Origin: an uncultured Actinomycetes bacterium
GTDB lineage: Bacteria; Actinomycetota; Acidimicrobiia; Acidimicrobiales; Ilumatobacteraceae
Length of the DNA: 38,824 nucleotides
Assembly: GCA_937927625.1 (NCBI GenBank)
Contig: CALBSD010000033.1
Location: forward strand, 1 to 38,824
Reading direction: 5' to 3'
The translations under genes were made by a program, and so were the position numbers. The notes below the pieces were generated by a model. It ran no database searches, was not told the DNA's origin, and saw nothing but the letters and a program-made list of their open reading frames with translations. The stretch's first letter is position 1. The number at the start of each line of letters is the position of its first letter. This document shows, in pieces, positions 1 through 6,283 of the stretch.

Positions 1-714
1 TATTGGCCCGCAATGCTGATGTCTGCTGGCATTGAGCCACCAAAGGGCTGGGCCGTGGGCGGCTGGTTGCTTGTCGGCGGCGAGAAGATGTCAAAGACAT
101 CAGGCAACGTCGTCAACCCACTGGAACTTGTTGATGAAATCGGCGTTGATGGTTTCCGTTATTACGTCTTGTCTGACACCGGATACGGCAACGACGGAGA
201 CTTCACTTACGAAGGTCTTATCAGCCGTTACAACTCCGACCTTGCGAACAACTTGGGCAACCTTGCAGCACGTGTTGCAACTGTTGTTGGCAAGAAGTGC
301 GAAGGTCTCGGAACTTCACCATCGGCCGACAGCCCACTTGCACCAATTGCTGAACAATCAGTGAGAGAAACGATTGAGCACTGGGAAGTTGTTCAACCAT
401 CACGTGCACTGGAAGCAACCTGGCAACTCATTCGTGCAACCAATGCTCACCTTGAGAACAACGAGCCATGGAAAGTCGAAGCTGGTCCGCTCGTTGATTC
501 CGTCATGGGCGATGCACTTGAAGCACTTCGTATCGTCACCATCCTCGCCTTCCCCGCTATCCCTGACACCGCTCGCGAAATCTGGCGTCGTATTGGCATG
601 ACATCCAACATCGAAGATTGTCATATCGGCACCGACACCTCATGGGGTCAATACGTCGCAGGCAATCCCGTGGAAAAGGGCGATCCGCTTTTCCCACGCC
701 GCACCATCGCTTAG
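1..714 (+). CDS. metG: Methionyl-tRNA synthetase, C-terminal part (5' end outside window)
   Basis: Class I aminoacyl-tRNA synthetase that charges tRNA-Met in the cytoplasm. The reading frame is open from base 1, so the catalytic Rossmann domain lies upstream of the window. Visible here is the KMSKT signature (a KMSKS variant) at about residue 32 of the visible part, followed by SGNVV and the helical anticodon-binding domain (FTYEGLISRYNSDLANNLGN, then NNEPWK). The protein ends soon after the anticodon-binding domain, so it has no C-terminal EMAP/Trbp dimerisation domain and is the short form. It heads a run with tatD, an RlpA-like gene, ksgA and ispE, an order typical of actinobacteria. The stop is 11 bases before tatD. 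Confidence 0.96.
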   Translation, partial: YWPAMLMSAGIEPPKGWAVGGWLLVGGEKMSKTSGNVVNPLELVDEIGVDGFRYYVLSDTGYGNDGDFTYEGLISRYNSDLANNLGNLAARVATVVGKKCEGLGTSPSADSPLAPIAEQSVRETIEHWEVVQPSRALEATWQLIRATNAHLENNEPWKVEAGPLVDSVMGDALEALRIVTILAFPAIPDTAREIWRRIGMTSNIEDCHIGTDTSWGQYVAGNPVEKGDPLFPRRTIA

Positions 715-725
715 GAATCTTCCGC

Positions 726-1499
726 ATGAGTCACGCCGCTGGATGGACAGATACGCATTGCCACATTCATGACGACAAAATGGCATTCGGTTCTGACGAA
801 TCTTTGAATCGTGCTCGCGAAGCGGGTGTTGAACGCTTTGTTGTCATTGGTTGCGATGCAGACACCACCGCAGCAGCGTTAGATATTGCGTCGCGTCATA
901 ACGACGTATGGGCAACTGTCGGTCTTCACCCACATGATGCAACACAGGGCGTTGCTTCCATTGTTCCGTTTATTGCACAGCCGCGAGTTGTCGGCATTGG
1001 CGAATGCGGCCTTGATTACTACTACGAACATTCACCACGCAAAATTCAGATGCCTGCATTTGCAGAGCAGATTGCTTTGGCGAAAGAACACGACCTCACA
1101 CTTGTTATTCACACTCGTGATGCATGGCAAGACACGTTCGATGTTCTCGATGCAGAAGGCATGCCTGAGAACACGATTATTCATTGCTTCACTGGCGGCC
1201 CTGATGAAGCCCGTGCGTGCCTCGACCGAGGTGCGTATCTCAGCTTCAGTGGCATTGTGACTTTTAAGAATGCTGTGGAACTTCGAGAAGCCGCAGAGCT
1301 GTGCCCTATCGACCGCATCCTCGTTGAGACGGACAGTCCATTCCTTGCACCAGTACCGCATCGTGGTCGCCCGAATGAGCCTGCACATGTCGGCATCGTG
1401 GGCACAGCAATTGCAGATCTTCGCGGCCATGACGCTGCAGATTTCGCAGTTCGCACCACAGCGAACGCTCTTCGTGCGTTTCCCCGCATACATTCATAG
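726..1499 (+). CDS. tatD: TatD family metal-dependent hydrolase (3'-5' DNase)
   Basis: 257-residue TIM-barrel metallohydrolase of the TatD/YcfH family, cytoplasmic, with DNase activity known for family members. Metal-ligand motifs appear in order: TDTHCHIH near the N-terminus, GECGLDYYY mid-protein, VIHTRDAW, IHCFTGG, and VETDSPFLAP near the C-terminus. Length is normal for the family. I chose the ATG at 726 over an in-frame ATG at 618 because the latter lies deep inside metG and the conserved domain starts directly after residue 726. AGGA at 713-716, overlapping the metG stop, could serve as a ribosome binding site. It is followed after four bases by the RlpA-like gene. Confidence 0.95.
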   Translation: MSHAAGWTDTHCHIHDDKMAFGSDESLNRAREAGVERFVVIGCDADTTAAALDIASRHNDVWATVGLHPHDATQGVASIVPFIAQPRVVGIGECGLDYYYEHSPRKIQMPAFAEQIALAKEHDLTLVIHTRDAWQDTFDVLDAEGMPENTIIHCFTGGPDEARACLDRGAYLSFSGIVTFKNAVELREAAELCPIDRILVETDSPFLAPVPHRGRPNEPAHVGIVGTAIADLRGHDAADFAVRTTANALRAFPRIHS

Positions 1500-1503
1500 G
1501 TAG

Positions 1504-2007
1504 ATGGATTTCACTCGCTTCGACAAGAACCGCATGACGGTGGCTGTCATCGCTACGGCGGTGTTGATCCCACTCCTCTTTATGGCTGGCGGTCGTTCAT
1601 CAAATTCTTCTGCCGAGACCATCAAGGCCACCACAACCACGTACGACCTAGGGCTCTCCACCGATGGCACTGCAGATGCGCCGGCGAATCTCGATGGTCC
1701 CGTGAGCCAAGACCCGAATGGTTCAGGCGAGATTGCGTATCCTGCCGATAACGACGGACAGATGGCACGTGTCATCGCTTCGTACAAGCGTTTCCCCAAC
1801 TCCGCAAAGACCGGTTGCGCCACAACGGCAGCGCCGCTCGGCGCAACTGTCACAGTGCGCAATCTCAATAACGGCCACAAAACAACATGTCTCAACATCA
1901 ACATCGGTCCCACTTCTGGCACTTTCGGCATCATCATGAATACAACCGTGTTCGAATCAATCGCAGAACTTGTTGATGCACCACTTCCTGTTGAGTTGAC
2001 CTGGTGA
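1504..2007 (+). CDS. Membrane-anchored RlpA-like double-psi beta-barrel protein
   Basis: 167 residues. An N-terminal hydrophobic segment (about residues 11-28) looks like a signal anchor and is followed by a Ser/Thr-rich linker. The C-terminal half has the layout of an RlpA-like double-psi beta-barrel: a conserved Cys, PLGATVTVRNLNNGHKTTC, NINIGPTSGTFG, then a terminal ELVDAPLPVELTW strand. In lytic RlpA enzymes the barrel carries an Asp in the RINDRGP motif; here the matching stretch is NINIGP, so that Asp is absent. It may bind peptidoglycan without cleaving it. The position between tatD and ksgA is where many actinobacteria carry the G5/DUF348 resuscitation factor RpfB, which suggests a cell-wall role. 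Its TGA overlaps the GTG of ksgA by four bases. The family call is by eye and moderately sure. Confidence 0.6.
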   Translation: MDFTRFDKNRMTVAVIATAVLIPLLFMAGGRSSNSSAETIKATTTTYDLGLSTDGTADAPANLDGPVSQDPNGSGEIAYPADNDGQMARVIASYKRFPNSAKTGCATTAAPLGATVTVRNLNNGHKTTCLNINIGPTSGTFGIIMNTTVFESIAELVDAPLPVELTW

Positions 2008-2834
2008 CGCTTTCTCGCTCCGATGCATCGCGCCAACTGGAAGGCGCCGGTTTGCGTGCAAAGCGCGCATTGGGACAGAACTTTGTCGTTGATGCCAACA
2101 CTGTGCGCAAGATTGCACGTCTTGCCAATATCGATAATCACGGACATGTTTTGGAAATTGGCGCCGGTCTTGGGTCTCTGACACTTGCTCTTGCCGAAAC
2201 TGGCGCACAAGTCACGGCAGTAGAAGTTGATGACCAACTCATTCCTCTTCTGCACGAGAACGTTGATCCAATTGACAACATCACGGTTGTTCACGCTGAT
2301 GCGATGAAGCTCAACTGGAATGAACTTCTTGTTGGCGGCGATCAGTGGGCACTTGTTGCCAACCTCCCGTACAACGTTGCAACACCACTCGTAGCTGATG
2401 TTCTCGACTTCGTCCCACAAGTGCAACGCATGTTGGTAATGGTGCAAAAAGAAGTGGGCGAACGTTTCTGCGCATCTCCATCAACAGAGGCATATGGCGC
2501 ACTCAGCGTGAAGGTTGCATTCCACGCCACTGCACGCATCGCTGGCATCGTGCCACCAACTGTTTTTCTTCCGAAGCCCAATGTTGATTCTGCACTTGTT
2601 GAAATTGTGCGACATGCAGAACCGATCGATGCCCACATCAACCAAAAAGAACTGTTTTCATTGGTTCGAATGGGTTTCGCCAAGCGTCGCAAAATGTTGC
2701 GTGGTTCACTTGCCGGACGTGTCTCACCTGAACAATTCGAAGAAGCAGACATTGCACCCACTGCACGTGCCGAGGAACTTTCTGTGCACGATTGGATGCG
2801 CCTTGCACGCATCGTGAATGGTTCTGGCCAGTGA
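2004..2834 (+). CDS. ksgA: 16S rRNA dimethyladenosine transferase RsmA/KsgA
   Basis: Uses S-adenosylmethionine to dimethylate the two adjacent adenosines in the 3'-terminal hairpin of 16S rRNA during late 30S assembly. The 276 residues are a normal length. Visible are the N-terminal ALGQNFVVD, the SAM-binding loop VLEIGAGLGSLT, the acidic VEVD, and the catalytic NLPYNVATPLV motif. The C-terminal part has the expected PKPNVDSALV and FAKRRKMLR. The GTG start at 2004 overlaps the previous stop (GTGA), and the gene ends with another GTGA overlap into ispE, so translation is probably coupled along this run. Confidence 0.97.
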   Translation: MTLSRSDASRQLEGAGLRAKRALGQNFVVDANTVRKIARLANIDNHGHVLEIGAGLGSLTLALAETGAQVTAVEVDDQLIPLLHENVDPIDNITVVHADAMKLNWNELLVGGDQWALVANLPYNVATPLVADVLDFVPQVQRMLVMVQKEVGERFCASPSTEAYGALSVKVAFHATARIAGIVPPTVFLPKPNVDSALVEIVRHAEPIDAHINQKELFSLVRMGFAKRRKMLRGSLAGRVSPEQFEEADIAPTARAEELSVHDWMRLARIVNGSGQ

Positions 2835-3577
2835 TTCAACTCGAGGCGCCAGCGAAGCTCACGTTGACACTCTCCGTCACTGGCGTGCGCGCCGATGGTT
2901 ATCACCTCATCGATGCCGAGATGGTCGCACTAGATATTGCCGACATCATCACGATGGAAGAGGCTTCATCCACGAAGATCACGCTGGATGGTCCATTTAC
3001 TGACGGCATCCCAACAGATGAGTCAAACCTCGTACATAAAGCTCTTGCACTCACCGGTCGTACGGCCCATGTACACATCACCAAGAACATTCCACATGGT
3101 GGAGGTCTGGGTGGCGGCTCGACTGATGCTGCAGCAATTCTTCGGTGGGCGAACTTTTCCGACACCACCGCTGCCGCCAATGTGGGAGCCGACATTCCGT
3201 TTTCACTTTTCGGCGGCCGCGCTCGTGTCACGGGAATCGGCGAGACAGTGGACCCACTGCCCTTCGAATCACGCGACATCACATTGTTGATTCCACCTGT
3301 TTATGTCTCCACACCACTTGTGTACAAGACCTGGGACGCCATGCGCGGGCCCACGGGTGACAACGGAAACGATCTCGAGCCAGCGGCAGTATCAGCAGTT
3401 CCGGAACTTGCTCTCTGGCGAGACCGCATCACGGAAGCGTTGGGTTACCGGCCGTTTCTGGCGGGCTCGGGGGCTACCTGGTTCGTCAACGGCCACGCTC
3501 CTGACATCTCTGGTCAGGTGGCCGGACTTCGGGTGGTACACACGACAACGCGCCCCGATGCGGGACGCGTTGCATGA
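2831..3577 (+). CDS. ispE: 4-diphosphocytidyl-2-C-methyl-D-erythritol kinase
   Basis: GHMP kinase of the MEP isoprenoid pathway; phosphorylates the 2-hydroxyl of CDP-methylerythritol. The diagnostic ATP-binding loop is present (NIPHGGGLGGGSTDAAA), preceded by APAKLTLTLSVTG and followed by ADIPFSLFGG and FLAGSGATWF. I chose the GTG at 2831, overlapping the ksgA stop, because the conserved sequence starts immediately there; an in-frame ATG at 2792 would only add residues read from ksgA. At 248 residues it is shorter than most family members (about 280-310), mainly through short loops, and no core motif is missing. The next gene on this strand is a tRNA. Confidence 0.93.
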   Translation: MIQLEAPAKLTLTLSVTGVRADGYHLIDAEMVALDIADIITMEEASSTKITLDGPFTDGIPTDESNLVHKALALTGRTAHVHITKNIPHGGGLGGGSTDAAAILRWANFSDTTAAANVGADIPFSLFGGRARVTGIGETVDPLPFESRDITLLIPPVYVSTPLVYKTWDAMRGPTGDNGNDLEPAAVSAVPELALWRDRITEALGYRPFLAGSGATWFVNGHAPDISGQVAGLRVVHTTTRPDAGRVA

Positions 3578-3599
3578 TTTTGTACGTGTAGTTGTAGTG

Positions 3600-3692
3600 C
3601 TACTTGCGACGCTGGTGGCGTGTGCGGCGAAGCATCTTCTTGTGCTTCTTTTTGCGCATGCGCTTGCGACGCTTCTTGATCAGAGAACCCAT
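3600..3692 (-). CDS. Small ribosomal subunit protein bS22 (AURKAIP1/COX24 type), 30 aa
   Basis: A 30-residue, extremely basic protein starting MGSLIKKRRKRMRKKKHKK and ending LLRRT-type sequence (MLRRTRHQRRK). It matches the pattern of mycobacterial bS22, a protein of roughly this size bound to the small ribosomal subunit and known only in actinobacteria. It is so short that automatic callers often miss it; a longer overlapping frame here (3514-3699) is spurious. The gene converges on ispE with a 22-base gap and points away from tRNA-Gln. A TAGGTT hexamer 10 bases upstream of the ATG could be its -10 box, giving a leader of only a few bases. Identification rests on my recall of the family pattern. 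Confidence 0.88.
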   Translation of the reverse strand: MGSLIKKRRKRMRKKKHKKMLRRTRHQRRK

Positions 3693-3702
3693 AAGGCATA
3701 AG

Positions 3703-3708
3703 AACCTA
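3703..3708 (-). promoter_or_regulatory. Candidate -10 box for bS22
   Basis: TAGGTT on the minus strand, 10 bases before the ATG at 3692. It matches the TAnnnT pattern seen at many starts in this window and would give a leader of about three bases. Confidence 0.45.
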
Positions 3709-3738
3709 TCGGGACAATGCAGAAAAAAGAAAATCCGC

Positions 3739-3744
3739 TACCGT
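3739..3744 (+). promoter_or_regulatory. Candidate -10 box for tRNA-Gln
   Basis: TACCGT lies 11 bases before the first paired base of the tRNA, the right place for a start a few bases upstream of the mature 5' end. No convincing -35 box at 16-18 bases. Confidence 0.45.
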
Positions 3745-3755
3745 TATTACTTCCT

Positions 3756-3827
3756 TCCGGGATCGTTCAATTGGCAGGACAGCGGGTTTTGGTCCCGTTA
3801 ATAGGGGTTCGAGTCCTCTTCCCGGAA
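3756..3827 (+). tRNA. tRNA-Gln (anticodon TTG)
   Basis: A 72-base cloverleaf folds fully by eye. The acceptor stem is TCCGGGA with TCCCGGA. The D arm is GTTC/GGAC with loop AATTGGCA. The anticodon stem is GCGGG/CCCGT with loop TTTTGGT, giving anticodon TTG (reads CAA, Gln). The variable region is TAAT, and the T stem is AGGGG/CCTCT with loop TTCGAGT. The CCA end is not encoded (A then CTA follows). It lies between the minus-strand bS22 gene and prs. Confidence 0.97.
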
Positions 3828-3854
3828 CTAACAGGCTCCTTGTAGCCCTCCACA

Positions 3855-3884
3855 ACTGGCTCGCCAGTAGCGCGACTCAGTCGC
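3855..3884. repeat. Two tandem perfect inverted repeats between tRNA-Gln and prs
   Basis: ACTGGC-TC-GCCAGT at 3855-3868 is followed three bases later by GCGAC-TCA-GTCGC at 3872-3884. Neither has a T-tract. They could end the tRNA transcript or act as operators, because the second repeat ends just upstream of where the -35 box of prs would fall. Confidence 0.5.
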
Positions 3885-3909
3885 CAATGGGCTCAGCGTC
3901 CCCGCGTTC

Positions 3910-3915
3910 TACACT
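3910..3915 (+). promoter_or_regulatory. Candidate -10 box for prs (leaderless)
   Basis: TACACT ends eight bases before the ATG at 3924, so transcription would begin at or next to the start codon. It supports the ATG at 3924 over the later in-frame ATG at 3939. Confidence 0.5.
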
Positions 3916-3923
3916 TGGCTTCC

Positions 3924-4931
3924 ATGAGCAACCGTTCCATGGAGAAGGTCACCACCAAGCGCTTGTCGCTTTTCACCGGACGGACGCATCCCACGCTCGC
4001 CGATGAAGTCGCAGGACATCTGAACATTGCATTGGGCGATGCCAACGTTGTGCAGTTTGCAAACGGAGAAATTCGTCCTCGCTTCTCCGACAGCATTCGC
4101 GGTGGCGATGTGTTCATCATGCAATCGCACTTCGGTACTGATGCCGGTTCAATTAACGACAGCATCATGGAACAACTCATCATGATTGATGCCGCACAGC
4201 GCGCGTCTGCAAAGCGCATTACTGCTGTGTGCCCGTTCTACGGATACGCACGTCAAGACCGCAAAGCTGAAGGTCGTGAACCAATCACTGCGCGTCTTGT
4301 TGCAGACATGTTCAAAGCAGCGGGTGCGTCTCGCATGGTTTCCATCGACTTGCACAGCAGCCAGATTCAAGGCTTTTTCTCTGGTCCAGTTGACCACCTC
4401 ACTGCCTTGCCTGTACTTGAGCAGTACGTCCGTCAACACGCAGAACAAGATCTCGTCATTGTGTCGCCCGATGCTGGTCGCGTGAAAGTTGCAGAACGTT
4501 TCGCTCAGCACTTGTCCGACAAGAACGCCGACGTTGCTTTCATTAACAAGCGCCGTCCAAAGGGCACACAGAACGTTGCCATCGCAAAGGAAGTTATTGG
4601 CGACATCGATGGCCGCCTCTGCATCCTCACCGACGACATGATCGACACCGGTGGCACCATCTGCTCCGCTGCCGAACTTCTTCTGGAGCGCGGCGCAAAG
4701 GAAGTCTGGGCAATGGCAACACATGGCGTGTTGTCCGACCCCGCCGTCGAGCGCCTCTCGAACTCCCCCATCACACGGGTCGTACTGACGAACACCTTGC
4801 CGCTGGCCGAGGACAAGATGTTTGACAAGGTCGAGGTGCTGTCCGTTGCCAAGATCATCGCCGATGCCCTCTCAGCCGTCTTCGACGAGACCAGCGTCTC
4901 GGAACTCTTCAACGGCGAAAACCAGTCGTAA
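3924..4931 (+). CDS. prs: Ribose-phosphate pyrophosphokinase (PRPP synthetase)
   Basis: Transfers pyrophosphate from ATP to ribose 5-phosphate to give PRPP for purine, pyrimidine, histidine, tryptophan and NAD synthesis. The 335-residue protein shows the standard family sequence: FANGEIRPRFSDSIRG, FYGYARQDRKAEGREPITARL (flexible-loop region), VSPDAGRVKVAERFA, and the PRPP-binding loop ILTDDMIDTGGTI. Length is slightly above the usual 310-326. I chose the ATG at 3924 because of the TACACT box just upstream; a TTG at 3915 or ATG at 3939 is possible. In many actinobacteria prs is followed by an L25/CTC gene and pth, exactly as here, linking PRPP supply to translation genes. Confidence 0.96.
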   Translation: MSNRSMEKVTTKRLSLFTGRTHPTLADEVAGHLNIALGDANVVQFANGEIRPRFSDSIRGGDVFIMQSHFGTDAGSINDSIMEQLIMIDAAQRASAKRITAVCPFYGYARQDRKAEGREPITARLVADMFKAAGASRMVSIDLHSSQIQGFFSGPVDHLTALPVLEQYVRQHAEQDLVIVSPDAGRVKVAERFAQHLSDKNADVAFINKRRPKGTQNVAIAKEVIGDIDGRLCILTDDMIDTGGTICSAAELLLERGAKEVWAMATHGVLSDPAVERLSNSPITRVVLTNTLPLAEDKMFDKVEVLSVAKIIADALSAVFDETSVSELFNGENQS

Positions 4932-4963
4932 GAACCCCCAGAGGGGCTATCCACCCCTCATTT

Positions 4964-4980
4964 CGAGCCCATTTGGCTCG
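4964..4980 (+). terminator. Possible hairpin terminator after prs
   Basis: Perfect inverted repeat CGAGCC-CATTT-GGCTCG in the gap between prs and rplY, preceded by a weaker CCCC-AGA-GGGG at about 4936. There is no T-tract, so a terminator role is only likely, not shown. Confidence 0.4.
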
Positions 4981-5007
4981 CCGTGTGGCAGTTGGCGGAA
5001 GCGGGCA

Positions 5008-5013
5008 TAGACT
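5008..5013 (+). promoter_or_regulatory. Candidate -10 box for rplY (leaderless)
   Basis: TAGACT ends eight bases before the GTG at 5022. A four-of-six -35 match, GTGGCA, lies at 4985-4990, 17 bases upstream. Confidence 0.55.
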
Positions 5014-5021
5014 CGCTCACC

Positions 5022-5642
5022 GTGTCGAATACAGCAACTCTCTCCGCCGAAGTAGGCCGCGAAACAGGTAGCGCAGCTTCCCGTCGTCTCCGCGCCGCCG
5101 ATCGCATTCCAGCCGTCCTCTACGGACATGGCATGGAGCCCATCTCTCTCACCGTCGTTCGTCGCGACCTTCGCGTGGCCATCTCTGGTCCTGCAGGTCA
5201 GAACACCATCCTCACCCTCAACGTTGATGGCAAGAACTACAGCGCGGTCATCAAGGAACTGCAGCGCCACCCAGTGCGCCGCAACGTTGCTCACATCGAC
5301 TTCATCCAGATCGACCTGACCGAGCAAATCACCATGCATGTTCCAGTGGTTCTCACCGGAACAGCAAAGGCAGTTCTTTCTGCAGGTGGCCTCGTTGACC
5401 CAGCAGTCGACACCATCGAAGTTCGCACCACTCCAGCAAACGTGCCGAACGAAATCGCTATCGATATCTCTGAGATGCGCACCGACAGCGTGATCCGTTT
5501 GGGCGACATCAAGTTCCCTGCCGGCGTTGTTGCCACAGGTGATGCCGACATGCCAGTGGCAACAGTTCTTATCTCGCGCGCTGCAACCGAAGCTGCACAG
5601 GCTGCTGCCGCAGCTGAAGCTGCACCCGAAGCAACCGCCTGA
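5022..5642 (+). CDS. rplY: 50S ribosomal protein L25/general stress protein CTC
   Basis: Binds 5S rRNA in the large subunit. The 206-residue protein is the long TL5/CTC form. The N-terminal L25 beta-barrel (about residues 1-95) contains GSAASRRLRAADRIPAVLYG and ELQRHPVRRNVAHIDFIQ. It is followed by the CTC C-terminal domain (about 100-185) and an Ala/Glu-rich tail. I chose the GTG at 5022 because the conserved domain begins there and a TAGACT box stands eight bases upstream; an earlier in-frame GTG at 4983 would put that box inside the gene. It is followed by pth, the usual partner. Confidence 0.95.
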   Translation: MSNTATLSAEVGRETGSAASRRLRAADRIPAVLYGHGMEPISLTVVRRDLRVAISGPAGQNTILTLNVDGKNYSAVIKELQRHPVRRNVAHIDFIQIDLTEQITMHVPVVLTGTAKAVLSAGGLVDPAVDTIEVRTTPANVPNEIAIDISEMRTDSVIRLGDIKFPAGVVATGDADMPVATVLISRAATEAAQAAAAAEAAPEATA

Positions 5643-5713
5643 TGACACGGCCCACGGGTCGTCATCACATTTGACTAGCCATGTTGCGCCGCTCTGAACC
5701 TCGTTCGGGCGAC

Positions 5714-6283
5714 ATGCAACGAACGCTCATCGTTGGCCTTGGGAATCCAGGCAAGAAGTACGCCCGCACTCGACACAACGTGGGCACCGATGCGATTGAG
5801 TTACTTGCACAACGCCTTCATGTTTCTTTAAAGGTCGGTCGCGACCGTGCACAGATTGTTGAAACTCGCATTGGTGACCATGCCGTTGTTCTCGCCATTC
5901 CCACCACGTGGATGAATGAATCCGGTGAAGCGGTTGGCCCGATTGCGCGGCGCTACAAAATTCCTGCAGCCAACATCATCGTCATTCACGACGAACTTGA
6001 CCTCGAACCTGGTGCAGTGAAGTTGAAAATGGGTGGCGGTCTCGCTGGCCACAACGGGCTCAAGTCGGTGTCTCAACACATCGGCACCAATGATTACGCC
6101 CGCGTGCGCATCGGCGTGGGCAAACCCGCTTCCAAAGAACAAGGCGCCGACCATGTTCTTTCTTCCATTCCCCCTGCAGAGCGAAAGATTCTTGATGTCG
6201 CAACAGAGGTCGCTTGTGATGCAGTCGAACGCATCATGAAAGAAGGCCTTGATGCCGCGATGCGGGAGTACAACGCACGGTGA
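5714..6283 (+). CDS. pth: Peptidyl-tRNA hydrolase
   Basis: Frees tRNA from peptidyl-tRNAs dropped by the ribosome. All catalytic landmarks of bacterial Pth are visible: LIVGLGNPGKKYARTRHNVG at the N-terminus (catalytic His in RHNVG), TWMNESG (substrate-binding Asn), IHDELDLEPG (catalytic Asp) and GGLAGHNGLKS (Asn). The start at 5714 gives 189 residues, matching the family, in which the GLGNPG loop comes about eight residues from the start. An in-frame ATG at 5681 would add 11 residues and cannot be excluded. The stop overlaps the GTG of mfd by four bases (GTGA), so the two are coupled. Confidence 0.95.
   Translation: MQRTLIVGLGNPGKKYARTRHNVGTDAIELLAQRLHVSLKVGRDRAQIVETRIGDHAVVLAIPTTWMNESGEAVGPIARRYKIPAANIIVIHDELDLEPGAVKLKMGGGLAGHNGLKSVSQHIGTNDYARVRIGVGKPASKEQGADHVLSSIPPAERKILDVATEVACDAVERIMKEGLDAAMREYNAR

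Noticed and set aside
618..725. A start for tatD inside metG
   Set aside because: It would overlap metG by about 97 bases; the family N-terminus TDTHCHIH follows the ATG at 726.
1494..2447. A 317-residue minus-strand frame opposite the RlpA-like gene and ksgA
   Set aside because: It is antisense to two clear genes, has unnatural composition (many Cys, Asn, Val runs) and matches nothing.
3514..3699. A 61-residue minus-strand frame over the bS22 gene
   Set aside because: It is the wrong frame of the same stretch. The bS22 frame (3600-3692) has a family match.
3303..3701. A 132-residue plus-strand frame overlapping the ispE end
   Set aside because: It overlaps ispE in another frame and runs antisense through bS22, with no recognisable domain.
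4983..5021. An earlier GTG start for rplY
   Set aside because: It would place the TAGACT promoter box inside the gene and adds residues not seen in L25.
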